Origin: Pseudomonas lurida
GTDB taxonomy: Bacteria; Pseudomonadota; Gammaproteobacteria; Pseudomonadales; Pseudomonadaceae
DNA: 64,000 nt
NCBI RefSeq assembly: GCF_002563895.1
Contig: NZ_PDJB01000001.1
Span: 851,501 to 915,500 of the forward strand
Reading direction: 5' to 3'
The translations under genes and the position numbers were made by a program. Under the pieces are notes generated by a model. That model was not told the origin of the DNA and did no database searches. It saw nothing but the letters and a program-made list of their open reading frames with translations. Positions 34,835 to 43,313 of the stretch are shown here, piece after piece; positions within the stretch are counted from its first letter, which is position 1; the number at the start of each line of letters is the position of its first letter.

Positions 34835-35665
34835 ATGACCATCATCGCCAGCCTGCTGCGCGCCGCCGACCTTCCCGACTCGCCCACCGCACGCCTGGAT
34901 GCCGAGTTGTTGCTGGCCGCTGCCCTGGGTAAATCCCGCAGCTACCTGCACACCTGGCCGGAAAAAATCGTCAGCAGCGAAGACGCGCTGACCTTTGCCG
35001 GCTACCTGCAGCGCCGTCGCGGCGGTGAGCCGGTGGCTTATATCCTCGGTCAGCAAGGTTTCTGGAAGCTGGACCTGGAGGTTGCGCCCCATACCTTGAT
35101 CCCGCGTCCGGACACTGAATTGCTGGTAGAAGCCGCCCTGCAATTGTTGCCTGCCACGCCGGCCAAGGTCCTCGACCTGGGCACCGGCAGTGGCGCCATT
35201 GCCCTGGCCCTGGCCAGCGAGCGCCCGGCCTGGCAGGTGACTGCAGTCGACCGTGTGCTCGAAGCCGTGGCCCTGGCCGAACGCAATCGCCAGCGCCTGC
35301 ACCTCAATAACGCCACGGTGCTGAACAGCCACTGGTTCAGCGCGCTGCAAGGTCATCGCTATGACCTGATCATCAGCAACCCGCCGTATATCGCCGATAA
35401 CGATCCGCACCTGGTGGCGGGTGACGTGCGCTTTGAGCCTGCCAGCGCCCTGGTGTCCGGGCATGATGGGTTGGACGACTTGCGCCTGATCATCAAAGCA
35501 GCCCCCGCTCACCTCAATGCGGGTGGGCGACTGCTGCTGGAGCATGGTTACGACCAGGCCCCGGCCGTGCGCGACCTGCTGCTGAGTGAGGGCTTTGACG
35601 AGGTTCACAGCCGTATCGACCTCGGCGGTCACGAGCGCATTACCCTGGGGCGTCGGCCGTGCTGA
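34835..35665 (+). CDS. prmC: Release factor glutamine methyltransferase
   Basis: A 276-residue SAM-dependent methyltransferase that modifies the glutamine of the GGQ motif in RF1 and RF2. The SAM motif VLDLGTGSGAIALALASERP and the catalytic NPPY (ISNPPYIADND) are intact, as is the N-terminal PrmC helical domain (ARLDAELLLAAALGKSRSYL). It begins one base after the prfA stop, next to its own substrate gene, the typical arrangement. moeB starts within its last codons. Confidence 0.96.
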   Translation: MTIIASLLRAADLPDSPTARLDAELLLAAALGKSRSYLHTWPEKIVSSEDALTFAGYLQRRRGGEPVAYILGQQGFWKLDLEVAPHTLIPRPDTELLVEAALQLLPATPAKVLDLGTGSGAIALALASERPAWQVTAVDRVLEAVALAERNRQRLHLNNATVLNSHWFSALQGHRYDLIISNPPYIADNDPHLVAGDVRFEPASALVSGHDGLDDLRLIIKAAPAHLNAGGRLLLEHGYDQAPAVRDLLLSEGFDEVHSRIDLGGHERITLGRRPC

Positions 35666-36414
35666 CCGATCAGGAGCTGTTGCGCTATAGCCGACAGATT
35701 CTGTTGCAGCATGTCGACATCGAAGGCCAATTGCGCCTGAAAAACAGCCGTGCGTTGATCGTCGGTCTTGGCGGCCTGGGCGCGCCCGTCGCGATGTACC
35801 TGGCGGCTGCCGGTGTGGGTGCGTTGCATCTGGCGGACTTCGACACGGTCGACCTGACCAACCTGCAGCGCCAGATCATCCACGACACGGACAGTGTCGG
35901 GCAGACCAAGGTCGACTCGGCCCAGCGCCGGCTGACCGCCATCAACCCCGAAATCACACTGGTTGCCCACCGTACCGCGCTGGACGCCGACTCCCTGGCC
36001 GCCGCGGTGGCAGCGGTGGACGTGGTACTCGATTGCAGCGACAACTTCTCCACCCGTGAAGCGGTGAATGCCGCCTGCGTCGCCGCCGGCAAGCCATTGA
36101 TCAGCGGTGCGGCGATCCGCCTGGAAGGGCAATTGTCGGTCTTCGACCCGCGGCGTACCGACAGCCCGTGCTACCACTGTTTATACGGGCACGGCAGCGA
36201 CACCGAACTCACCTGCAGCGAAGCCGGCGTGATCGGTCCGCTGGTGGGGCTGGTCGGCAGCCTGCAAGCCCTGGAAGCCCTGAAACTGCTGGCGGGTTTT
36301 GGTGAGCCCCTGGTGGGTCGCCTGTTGCTCATTGATGCCTTGACCACGCGTTTTCGCGAACTGCGTGTCAAGCGAGACCCCGGTTGCAGCGTGTGCGGGA
36401 CACAACATGGTTAA
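35659..36414 (+). CDS. moeB: MoeB/ThiF-family adenylyltransferase
   Basis: A 251-residue E1-like enzyme that adenylates the C-terminus of MoaD (or a ThiS-like protein) for sulfur transfer. The ATP loop is [20 protein letters not shown]; zinc cysteines are seen in CYHC and CSVCG. The start is a GTG at 35659 overlapping the prmC end by seven bases. Within Pseudomonas this gene is usually called moeB in the hemA-prfA-prmC cluster; a ThiF-like function cannot be ruled out from sequence. Confidence 0.9.
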   Translation: MLTDQELLRYSRQILLQHVDIEGQLRLKNSRALIVGLGGLGAPVAMYLAAAGVGALHLADFDTVDLTNLQRQIIHDTDSVGQTKVDSAQRRLTAINPEITLVAHRTALDADSLAAAVAAVDVVLDCSDNFSTREAVNAACVAAGKPLISGAAIRLEGQLSVFDPRRTDSPCYHCLYGHGSDTELTCSEAGVIGPLVGLVGSLQALEALKLLAGFGEPLVGRLLLIDALTTRFRELRVKRDPGCSVCGTQHG

Positions 36415-37201
36415 GAGTGCGCCGATCGGTGTGTTCGATTCCGGAATCGGCGGGTTGACCGTGCTGGATGAAATCCAACAGCTGTTGCCCCACGAATCGC
36501 TGCTGTACGTGGCCGATTGCGGGCACATCCCCTACGGCGAGAAAAGCCCGGCGTTTATCCTTGAGCGTTCGCGGCGAGTCGCGGCGTTTTTCCGGGAGCA
36601 GGGCGCCAAGGCCTTCGTGATTGCCTGTAACACGGCCACCGTCGCCGCAGTCGCCGACCTGCGCGAGGATTTTCCCGATTGGCCCCTGGTGGGCATGGAG
36701 CCCGCCGTCAAACCTGCCGCTGCGGCCACTCGCAGTGGGGTCGTGGGGGTGCTTGCCACCACCGGTACGCTGCAAAGCGCCAAGTTCGCCGCCTTGCTCG
36801 ACCGTTTCGCCACCGATGTGCGAGTGATCACCCAACCCTGCCCAGGCCTGGTGGAGCTGATTGAAAGCGGTGACCTGAGCAGTCCAGCCCTGCGTCAGTT
36901 GCTACAGGGGTACATCGAACCACTGCTCAGCGCGGGTTGCGACACCATCATCCTGGGCTGTACCCACTATCCCTTCCTCAAGCCGCTTCTGGCGCAGATG
37001 CTTCCTTCGAGCATCGTGCTCATCGACACCGGCGCCGCCGTGGCCCGCCAGCTCAAGCGTTTGCTGGGTGAGCGAGACCTGCTGGCCGTCGGTAATCCCG
37101 AACCTGCACAGTTCTGGACCAGCGGCGATGTGTATCACCTAAGAAATATCCTACCAACACTATGGAAATATTCCGGCGTTGTGCGAAGCTTCGGTGCGTG
37201 A
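36407..37201 (+). CDS. murI: Glutamate racemase
   Basis: A 264-residue enzyme making D-glutamate for peptidoglycan. The ATG at 36407 overlaps the moeB end and gives the family start [20 protein letters not shown]; the frame from 36365 extends into moeB and is not used. The two catalytic cysteines are in [10 protein letters not shown] and [11 protein letters not shown]. It is the last gene of the hemA operon. No clear terminator is seen in the 112 bases before pagL. Confidence 0.96.
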   Translation: MVKSAPIGVFDSGIGGLTVLDEIQQLLPHESLLYVADCGHIPYGEKSPAFILERSRRVAAFFREQGAKAFVIACNTATVAAVADLREDFPDWPLVGMEPAVKPAAAATRSGVVGVLATTGTLQSAKFAALLDRFATDVRVITQPCPGLVELIESGDLSSPALRQLLQGYIEPLLSAGCDTIILGCTHYPFLKPLLAQMLPSSIVLIDTGAAVARQLKRLLGERDLLAVGNPEPAQFWTSGDVYHLRNILPTLWKYSGVVRSFGA

Positions 37202-37313
37202 AAATTTCGTGAAAATCCGGGGTTATTGACTGGAACTTCTGACTACACGCCAGCTTCTATAGCGAGATAGCCTGTTTACAACCCTATAACTTCGTTTGGA
37301 AAGGATGTTTCTT

Positions 37314-37832
37314 ATGAAGCGCTTGTTCTGTTTGGCTGCGATTGCGGCCGCTGTAGTGGGGCACTCTGTTTCGGCACAGGCCGCGGGCCTGGAATTGGGT
37401 GTCGGGGGCACGAGCGATTCGACCATGACCTATCGGCTGGGGCTGACATCGGACTGGGATAAAAGCTGGCTGCAAAGCAATACCGGTCGACTGACCGGTT
37501 ACTGGAGCGGTGCCTATACCTATTGGGACGGTGATAAGCGCGCCAGCGCCAGCAGCCTGTCGTTCTCGCCGGTATTTGTGTATGAATTCGCCGGGGAATC
37601 GGTGAAGCCTTACATCGAAGCCGGGATCGGGGTAGCGGTGTTCTCCCGCACCAAACTGGAAGACAACAACATCGGCCAGGCTTTCCAGTTCGAAGACCGC
37701 CTGGGCTTCGGCCTGCGCTTCGCCGGCGGGCATGAAGTGGGTATTCGTGCCACGCATTACTCCAATGCGGGCATCAGCAGCAACAACGATGGGGTAGAGA
37801 GCTACTCGTTGCACTACACCTTGCCGCTGTAA
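37314..37832 (+). CDS. pagL: PagL-type lipid A 3-O-deacylase
   Basis: A 172-residue outer-membrane enzyme. The ATG at 37314, with AAGGA eight bases before it, starts a signal peptide (LFCLAAIAAAVVGHSVSAQA). The mature part is an eight-strand barrel with alternating aromatic residues. The catalytic triad of PagL (His, Ser, Glu) is matched by His148 and Ser150 in RATHYSNAGIS and Glu162 in NDGVESYSLHY. It removes the 3-O-linked acyl chain from lipid A and so alters host recognition. It stands alone on the plus strand and is followed by a REPIN. Confidence 0.9.
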   Translation: MKRLFCLAAIAAAVVGHSVSAQAAGLELGVGGTSDSTMTYRLGLTSDWDKSWLQSNTGRLTGYWSGAYTYWDGDKRASASSLSFSPVFVYEFAGESVKPYIEAGIGVAVFSRTKLEDNNIGQAFQFEDRLGFGLRFAGGHEVGIRATHYSNAGISSNNDGVESYSLHYTLPL

Positions 37833-37855
37833 CGCTCAAGAACACTGCAAAACAC

Positions 37856-37942
37856 TGTGGGAGCTGGCTTGCCTGCGATAGCATCACCTCGGTGTGACTG
37901 ACACACCCAGGCGCCTGCATCGCAGGCAAGCCAACGCCCACA
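37856..37942. repeat. REPIN (paired REP) after pagL
   Basis: TGTGGGAGCTGGCTTGCCTG at the left end is answered by an inverted GCAGGCAAGCCAACGCCCACA at the right end (the two arms differ at a few bases), with a unique centre. The same sequence family occurs at 54404-54490. Such paired palindromes are common between Pseudomonas genes and are spread by RAYT transposases. Confidence 0.88.
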
Positions 37943-37965
37943 TTTGATTTTCGCCGTATTTACGA

Positions 37966-38271
37966 TCAGCGATACGCTGTTGCAATGCCTTCGCGCTCGG
38001 TCAAGCACTCCGGCGCTCCCATCTCGAATTCCCGACAGATCAGCGGCCGTCGCTCGTAGATAGTGCACATCATCGTGTCCCGATCCAGCGCCGCGCACCA
38101 GCCATCGTCCAGGCGCAGCATGACTTCGCCGCCCCAGTCATCGGTGTCGATATAACGCTCCGGCACGCCCGTGTCGGTGATCAGCATGACTTCCAGCTGG
38201 CAGCAGCAGGCCGCGCACGTCGAGCAGGTGACGGTGGGTTCGGCGATTTGGGTGTGGGGGATGTTTGTCAT
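37966..38271 (-). CDS. YkgJ-type cysteine-cluster protein
   Basis: A 101-residue protein with the CxxxCxxCC-type cluster near the N-terminus (CSTCAACCC) and further cysteines in WCAALDRDTMMCTIYERRP and LICREF, the pattern of the YkgJ/UPF0153 family, thought to bind a metal, zinc or Fe-S. The ATG at 38271 is preferred to a GTG six bases upstream; neither has a good ribosome site. It stands alone, convergent with pagL across the REPIN. Function is unknown. Confidence 0.85.
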   Translation of the reverse strand: MTNIPHTQIAEPTVTCSTCAACCCQLEVMLITDTGVPERYIDTDDWGGEVMLRLDDGWCAALDRDTMMCTIYERRPLICREFEMGAPECLTEREGIATAYR

Positions 38272-38325
38272 AGGCACGCAGTGTAAGGCAAGCGAAGGAC
38301 GCCCGTGTAAAACGACTGACAGACG

Positions 38326-38805
38326 TCAGCGTGCAAGGCGGTGCAATCCCACGAACACCACGGCCCACAGCAGCGCCAACGCGATCATTGTGGGGGCGAA
38401 GCCGAAACCAAACTGCACCCCCGCCAATTGGCTGCCGGCATAGTAGGAAAGCGGGCCGCCCAGGGCGCCCAGCACGGCTGCACGCCACCATGGGCGGGCG
38501 CTCCAGGCCAGGCAATGGCGCAATGTGGTCGCCAGCAATGCCCATAGCAGGATCAACCAGAAAGGAATCAACGGGCCTGGTTCAGCGAACTCGAATACTC
38601 CCAGTGCGCGCAACACGGTATCCAACAGCGTGCCCACGACGGTCACGCTGAGGATGAGCTTCCCGTCTTCGGCCCACGAACTTATCCACAGCAGGTGAAT
38701 GGCAAGCACCGCCAGCCCGACCAGCAACCATAGGCTGTCACCGCCAAGCACGCAGGCAAACCAGCCGCACTGAAAGAGCGCGGCATTAGCCAGGGACTTA
38801 AGCAC
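38326..38805 (-). CDS. DUF2878-type inner-membrane protein
   Basis: A 159-residue hydrophobic protein with about five membrane segments (LWLLVGLAVLAIHLLWISSW, LIPFWLILLWALLATTLRHC, IALALLWAVVFVGLHRL and others). The GTG at 38803-38805 is chosen because it overlaps the end of the Cfa-like gene and gives the expected start LKSLANAALFQCGWF; the upstream frame lies in the Cfa-like gene. DUF2878 proteins usually accompany Cfa-like methyltransferases in this operon type. It is the last gene of the minus-strand operon that begins at 46638. Function unknown. Confidence 0.85.
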   Translation of the reverse strand: MLKSLANAALFQCGWFACVLGGDSLWLLVGLAVLAIHLLWISSWAEDGKLILSVTVVGTLLDTVLRALGVFEFAEPGPLIPFWLILLWALLATTLRHCLAWSARPWWRAAVLGALGGPLSYYAGSQLAGVQFGFGFAPTMIALALLWAVVFVGLHRLAR

Positions 38806-40069
38806 TGAAGCGCCCGAGCAGCGGCGGGTTGATCGCCGACGGTTTGGCCAGCAGCAGTTGCGCCGTGCCGATCGTGCGCTCCATAAACCCGCCTTCGCAG
38901 TAGCACAGGTAGAACTCCCACAGGCGCAGGAAATATTCGTCGTAGCCCAATTCTGCGAGGCGGCCGTGGGCACGGCGAAAATTCTCATGCCACAGGCGCA
39001 GGGTTCGCGCGTAGTGCAGACCGAAATCCTCCATGTGCAGCAGGTTCATATCGGTATCGCGGCTGACGATGTGCAGCATGTTCTGCACGCAGGGCAGGGC
39101 GCCGCCGGGGAAGATATAGCGCTGGATAAAATCCACGCTGCGCTTTGCCTGTTCAAAACGTTGCTCACGAATGGTGATGGCTTGCAGCAGCATCAGGCCG
39201 TCGCTCTTGAGCAAGTGCGCACATTGCTTGAAGTAGGTGGGCAGGAAGCGATGGCCCACTGCCTCGATCATCTCGATCGACACCAGCTTGTCGTACTGGC
39301 CGGTAAGGTCGCGGTAGTCCTGAAGCAACAGCGTTACCTGGTCTTGCAGCCCGAGGGCCGCGATGCGTTTCTCGGTGTAGGCGAACTGTTCCTTGGACAA
39401 GGTCGTGGTGGTGACCTTGCAACCGTAATGCTGCGCCGCATACAGCGCCATGCTGCCCCAGCCGGTGCCGATTTCCAGCAGGTGGTCGGTGGGCTTGAGG
39501 GCAAGTTTCTGGCAGATACGCTCCAGCTTGTTCAACTGTGCCTGTTCCAGGGTGTCGTCGGGGGACAGGAATTGCGCCGCCGAATACATCATGGTCGGGT
39601 CGAGGAATTCCTCGAACAGGTCATTGCCAAGGTCGTAGTGAGCGGCGATGTTCTTCTGCGAACCCTTGCGCGTGTTGCGATTGAGCCAGTGCAGGCCTTG
39701 GGTGAATGGCCGCGCCAAGCGCGCCAGGCCACCCTCCATCGCGTCGAGCACGTCCAGGTTGCTGACCATCACGCGCACGACGGCAGTCAGGTCCGGGCTG
39801 GTCCAGTAGCCGTGGATAAATGCCTCGCCGGCGCCGATGGAGCCGTTGGCCGCCACCAGGCCCCACACGGCAGAGTCGAGGATCTGGATCTCTCCGAGCA
39901 GGTGCGCTTCCCGCGCGCCGAATACTTGCCGCTCGCCCTCCTCCATCACCACCAACTGGCCATGGCGCAGCTGACTGAGTTGACGCAGTACGGCCTTGCG
40001 CAACAGCGCGGCAGTCATGCCGTTGACGTTCAGGCGGTTGCCCTTGACCGATAAGCTAGGGGATTTCAT
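38798..40069 (-). CDS. Cyclopropane-fatty-acid-synthase-like methyltransferase
   Basis: A 423-residue SAM-dependent lipid methyltransferase. The SAM motif LLEIGTGWGSMALYAAQHYG and the family blocks NIAAHYDLGNDLFEEFLDP, MMYSAAQF and DRLVSIEMIEAVGHRF-like (YDKLVSIEMIEAVGHRFLPT) are intact; GGALPCVQNM and the C-terminal helices are present. It may make cyclopropane or another methylated fatty acid from unsaturated phospholipids. Linkage to a flavin enzyme, a DUF1365 protein and a DUF2878 protein differs from the free-standing stress cfa and points to a modified branch of lipid chemistry (inference). Confidence 0.92.
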   Translation of the reverse strand: MKSPSLSVKGNRLNVNGMTAALLRKAVLRQLSQLRHGQLVVMEEGERQVFGAREAHLLGEIQILDSAVWGLVAANGSIGAGEAFIHGYWTSPDLTAVVRVMVSNLDVLDAMEGGLARLARPFTQGLHWLNRNTRKGSQKNIAAHYDLGNDLFEEFLDPTMMYSAAQFLSPDDTLEQAQLNKLERICQKLALKPTDHLLEIGTGWGSMALYAAQHYGCKVTTTTLSKEQFAYTEKRIAALGLQDQVTLLLQDYRDLTGQYDKLVSIEMIEAVGHRFLPTYFKQCAHLLKSDGLMLLQAITIREQRFEQAKRSVDFIQRYIFPGGALPCVQNMLHIVSRDTDMNLLHMEDFGLHYARTLRLWHENFRRAHGRLAELGYDEYFLRLWEFYLCYCEGGFMERTIGTAQLLLAKPSAINPPLLGRFSA

Positions 40070-40865
40070 GGCGGCGATCCTTGGTATACCCGACTGCGGT
40101 GCGAGAGGCGCCTTCGGCGGCCTGGTGGGAGAAAATCGGTGTGCGTTTAAGCAAGAGGCGCATGGCCTGCCAGTAGATTGCGAGGCAGGTCTTGGCGGTC
40201 ATCCACGGAAAGCGCCACAGGTAACGGTGCAGGCTGGCGCGGTTAAGCGTTTCTTTTTGCAGGCTGAGGGTCGCGTCGAAGACTTTTTGCGCGCCCTGCC
40301 AGTCAGCCATGTGCACGCCGAGCCTGGCGGCGGGCGGGCTGAAGCTCATGCGGTATTCCAGGTCGCGGGGTAGAAACGGCGACACATGGAAGGCCTTGGC
40401 CACGGCGAAGTGCTGATGCTCGTCCGTGCCCAAGGCCTGAGCCGGCAGCACATAGTGATAGCGCTCGCGCCATGGGGTGTTGGTCACTTCACACAGGATC
40501 GCAGCCAGACGTCCGTCAGACTCGAAGCAGTAGAAGAAACTCACGGGGTTAAAAGCCAGGCCCCAACTGCGGGCCTGGGTCAGTAGGCAGATAACGCCCT
40601 GGGGTGTACGCCCCAGCGCCTTGCCGACTTCCTGGCGCACGGCATCGCTCAAGCTCATGCCGGTGCGCGTCAATTGACGCAGGTAATCCTGCTGGCGAAA
40701 ACCGAAGGGGGCCAGGCGGCTGCGTCCAGCCAGGGGGGACAGCCCAAGCACCTCCTGCTCTTCGCTCAGGTCCAGGTACAGCAAGCCGATGCGGTAGCGA
40801 AAGGCGTGGGCCTTGGGCGCAAACCGGCGATGCGCAATCCAGCCGCTGTACAGGGCGCTGTTCAC
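40056..40865 (-). CDS. DUF1365 family protein
   Basis: A 269-residue protein. The GTG at 40863-40865 overlaps the stop of the flavin enzyme gene (GTGA) and begins VNSALYSGWIAHRRFAPKAH; the frame beyond lies in that gene. DUF1365 features are YRIGLLYLDLSEE, the AFNPVSFFYCF block and VAKAFHVSPFLPRDLEYRM. The family is nearly always next to Cfa-like methyltransferases and flavin amine oxidases and has no proven reaction; a role in the same fatty-acid modification is likely. It overlaps the Cfa-like gene by 14 bases. Confidence 0.9.
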   Translation of the reverse strand: MNSALYSGWIAHRRFAPKAHAFRYRIGLLYLDLSEEQEVLGLSPLAGRSRLAPFGFRQQDYLRQLTRTGMSLSDAVRQEVGKALGRTPQGVICLLTQARSWGLAFNPVSFFYCFESDGRLAAILCEVTNTPWRERYHYVLPAQALGTDEHQHFAVAKAFHVSPFLPRDLEYRMSFSPPAARLGVHMADWQGAQKVFDATLSLQKETLNRASLHRYLWRFPWMTAKTCLAIYWQAMRLLLKRTPIFSHQAAEGASRTAVGYTKDRRHEIP

Positions 40866-42109
40866 AGGGTTTCCCCAAATGCCTGGGCCACGTGCAGGGC
40901 ACTGACCACGCCGTCTTCGTGAAAGCCGTTGGCCCAGTAGGCGCCGCAATAATAAGTATTGCGCACGCCAGATATCTCGTCGCGACGGGCCTGCGCCGCT
41001 ACCGCAGCCAGGCTGTACTGCGGGTGGGCATAGGTGTAGCGGGCAAGGATCTTCAGGGGGTTGATCATCTGCGTCTGGTTGAGGCTGACGCAGAACGTGG
41101 TGGCGCTGTCGATGCCTTGCAGGATGTTCATGTCATAGGTCACCGCCGCCTGCGTCTGCCGGTTGGCGGTCAGCCGGTAGTTCCAGCTGGCCCAGGCCAG
41201 TTTGCGCTCGGGTAACAGGCGAGTGTCGGTGTGCAGCACCACATCATTGTCGGCGTAGGGCAGTGCACCCAATATTTCCTGCTCGGCGTGGCTGGGGTCA
41301 CCGAGCAATGCCAACGCCTGGTCGCTGTGGCAGGCAAACACCACTTTGTCGAAGGCTTCGGTGCCGGCGGCACTGTGGACAACCACGCCTTCTGCGTCGC
41401 GCTCGACCAGATGCACAGGGCAATCGAGGCGGATGCGTTCGCGAAAGCTGCGCGTCAGGGGTTCGATATAGCTGCTTGATCCGCCTTCGATCACACACCA
41501 TTGCGGCCGGTTGTTCACCGAGAGCAACCCGTGGTTCTTGAAAAAACGCACAAAGAATTGCAGCGGAAACTTCAGCATGTCCACCAACGACATCGACCAG
41601 ATCGCGGCCCCCATCGGCACGATGTAGTGCAGGATAAACCGCGGGCCATAACCACCGGCCTCAAGGTAGTCACCCAGGGTCATCTCGGCGCTGATGCGTT
41701 GCTCTTGCAGGTCCAGCGGTGCCTGGCGATTGAAGCGCAGGATGTCGCGCAGCATGCCCCAGAACCCGGGCGAGAGGATGTTGCGCCGCTGGGCGAACAG
41801 GCTGTTGAGGTTGTTGCCGTTGTACTCGAACCGGGTGTTCTCGTCGCACACCGAAAAGCTCATTTCAGTGGGTTTGAACTTCACCCCTATCTGCCCCAGC
41901 AGGCGGATGAAATGCGGGTAGGTCCAGTCGTTGAACACGATAAACCCGGTGTCTACCGCGTAGCTTTTACCCTCGACCGTCACGTTGACCGTGTGGGTAT
42001 GCCCGCCGATGCGGTCGCCCGCTTCGAACAGCGTGATGTCATGGCGGCGACTGAGCAGGTAAGCACTGGTCAGGCCCGCGATGCCGCTACCGATGATGGC
42101 GATCTTCAC
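40862..42109 (-). CDS. FAD-dependent amine oxidase-like oxidoreductase
   Basis: A 415-residue flavoprotein. The FAD-binding GxGxxG lies in MKIAIIGSGIAGLTSAYLLS, followed by LFEAGDRIGGHTHTVNV. The C-terminal FAD motif is YYCGAYWANGFHEDGVVSA. These proteins often stand next to DUF1365 and Cfa-like genes and may desaturate or oxidise acyl chains. A related gene set in Rhodobacter responds to singlet oxygen. It overlaps the SDR gene and the DUF1365 gene by four bases on either side, so stoichiometry is likely coupled. Confidence 0.9.
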   Translation of the reverse strand: MKIAIIGSGIAGLTSAYLLSRRHDITLFEAGDRIGGHTHTVNVTVEGKSYAVDTGFIVFNDWTYPHFIRLLGQIGVKFKPTEMSFSVCDENTRFEYNGNNLNSLFAQRRNILSPGFWGMLRDILRFNRQAPLDLQEQRISAEMTLGDYLEAGGYGPRFILHYIVPMGAAIWSMSLVDMLKFPLQFFVRFFKNHGLLSVNNRPQWCVIEGGSSSYIEPLTRSFRERIRLDCPVHLVERDAEGVVVHSAAGTEAFDKVVFACHSDQALALLGDPSHAEQEILGALPYADNDVVLHTDTRLLPERKLAWASWNYRLTANRQTQAAVTYDMNILQGIDSATTFCVSLNQTQMINPLKILARYTYAHPQYSLAAVAAQARRDEISGVRNTYYCGAYWANGFHEDGVVSALHVAQAFGETL

Positions 42110-42888
42110 AGTTCGTCCTTCTTCGGCGGTGGGCTGCGCAGCATGCGCTTGCCGATGATCAGTTGTGCGCGGTTAGGCAGTTTCGACAGCGGCCAGAGGG
42201 TGGCGATAAACAGCGCGGGAAAGGCAATTTCCAGCGGGCGCTTTTCCAGCTTGGCGAAGATATGGCGCGCGGCTTTGTCGGCGGGCCAGCTGAGCGGCAT
42301 GGGGAAGTCATTGCGTTCGGTCAGCGGTGTGTCGACGAAGCCCGGGCTGATCACCGTCACGTCGATATTTTCCGGTGACAAGCCGATGCGCAGGGATTCG
42401 AACAGGTAACGCAAGCCTGCCTTGGAGGCGCCATAGGCTTCGGCGCGCGGCATGGGCAGGTAGGTCACGGCACTGGCGACGCCCACCAGGTGCGGCCTCA
42501 CCCCGGCGCGCAACAGCGGCAGCGCGGCTTCGATGCAGTAACTGCTGGCGAGCAGGTTGGTGCGTACCACGTGCTCGATGATCGAGGAATCGAACTGCCG
42601 GGCGTCCACATATTCACAGGTGCCGGCATTCAGGATCACCGTGTCCAGCGAACCCCAGACCGTGGCGATATGCTCGCCGATCTCACGCACGGTCTGGCTG
42701 TTGGTCAGGTCGCCCGCCACCACTAACACCTGGCCGGGAAAACGTTGGGCGAGTGCTTCCAAAGGCCCTTGGGTGCGCGAACTCAGGGCCACCTGTGCGC
42801 CACTGTTGAGCAGCTCCAGGGCCAGTGCGGCGCCGATACCACTGCTGGCGCCAGTCAACCAATAACGGCGGGGCGGTGTCAGGCTCAT
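42106..42888 (-). CDS. Short-chain dehydrogenase/reductase
   Basis: A 260-residue SDR. The cofactor motif TGASSGIGAALALEL, the NAG motif VILNAGTCEYV and the catalytic YxxxK (YGASKAGLRY) are present; the active-site Ser is in VGVASAVTYL. The substrate is unknown. It is in the middle of the light/stress operon, overlapping both neighbours by four bases, and probably serves the same lipid modification as the flavin enzyme and the Cfa-like methyltransferase. Confidence 0.92.
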   Translation of the reverse strand: MSLTPPRRYWLTGASSGIGAALALELLNSGAQVALSSRTQGPLEALAQRFPGQVLVVAGDLTNSQTVREIGEHIATVWGSLDTVILNAGTCEYVDARQFDSSIIEHVVRTNLLASSYCIEAALPLLRAGVRPHLVGVASAVTYLPMPRAEAYGASKAGLRYLFESLRIGLSPENIDVTVISPGFVDTPLTERNDFPMPLSWPADKAARHIFAKLEKRPLEIAFPALFIATLWPLSKLPNRAQLIIGKRMLRSPPPKKDEL

Positions 42889-43313
42889 CCCATTCTCCTT
42901 TTCAGCCAGCTAATGACCCTGCCCAGCACAGGCAAGTGTTCGTACAGCAGGGCGCCGGCATCGAAATAGTCGCGGTGGCGGTACACCTTGTCGCGCCACA
43001 TCAAGTGCGAACAGCCTTCCACCCGGATCACCTTGCCGTTGGCCAGGCGCGGGTGGCAGAAACTCATTTTCCAGCGCAGGTAACCTTCGCCTTCGGCCAC
43101 CTGATCGAACCCATGGAAGTCAAAGCGCAGCTGGCTGACGTTGCTGTACAACTCGGCGAAGTAGCGGTGCATGGCGGGCAAGCCATGGACTTCGTGCAGC
43201 GGGTCGGCGAAGGCGATGTCCTTGCTGTACAGGCTGTCGAGCAGGTGCAGGTTGTGCTTGTCCAGCGTGGCAAAGGCCTGGGCGAAGCGACGCAGGAAGT
43301 CACTCATATTCAC
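42885..43313 (-). CDS. NTF2/SnoaL-like protein
   Basis: A 142-residue alpha+beta protein with the SnoaL/NTF2-like pattern (DLDKHNLHLLDSLYSKDIAF-like start, ADPLHEVHGLPAMHRYFAEL, RLANGKVIRVEGCSHLMWRD). Such proteins form a cone-shaped pocket for small or lipid substrates. It may be a lyase, isomerase or carrier for the products of the SDR and flavin enzyme, but its reaction is unknown. Its start lies 14 bases inside the photolyase gene; its stop overlaps the SDR ATG. Confidence 0.85.
   Translation of the reverse strand: MNMSDFLRRFAQAFATLDKHNLHLLDSLYSKDIAFADPLHEVHGLPAMHRYFAELYSNVSQLRFDFHGFDQVAEGEGYLRWKMSFCHPRLANGKVIRVEGCSHLMWRDKVYRHRDYFDAGALLYEHLPVLGRVISWLKRRMG

Noticed and set aside
33761..35632. 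A 623-codon frame antisense to prfA and prmC
   Set aside because: Shadow of high-GC coding sequence on the other strand; the plus-strand genes are unmistakable.
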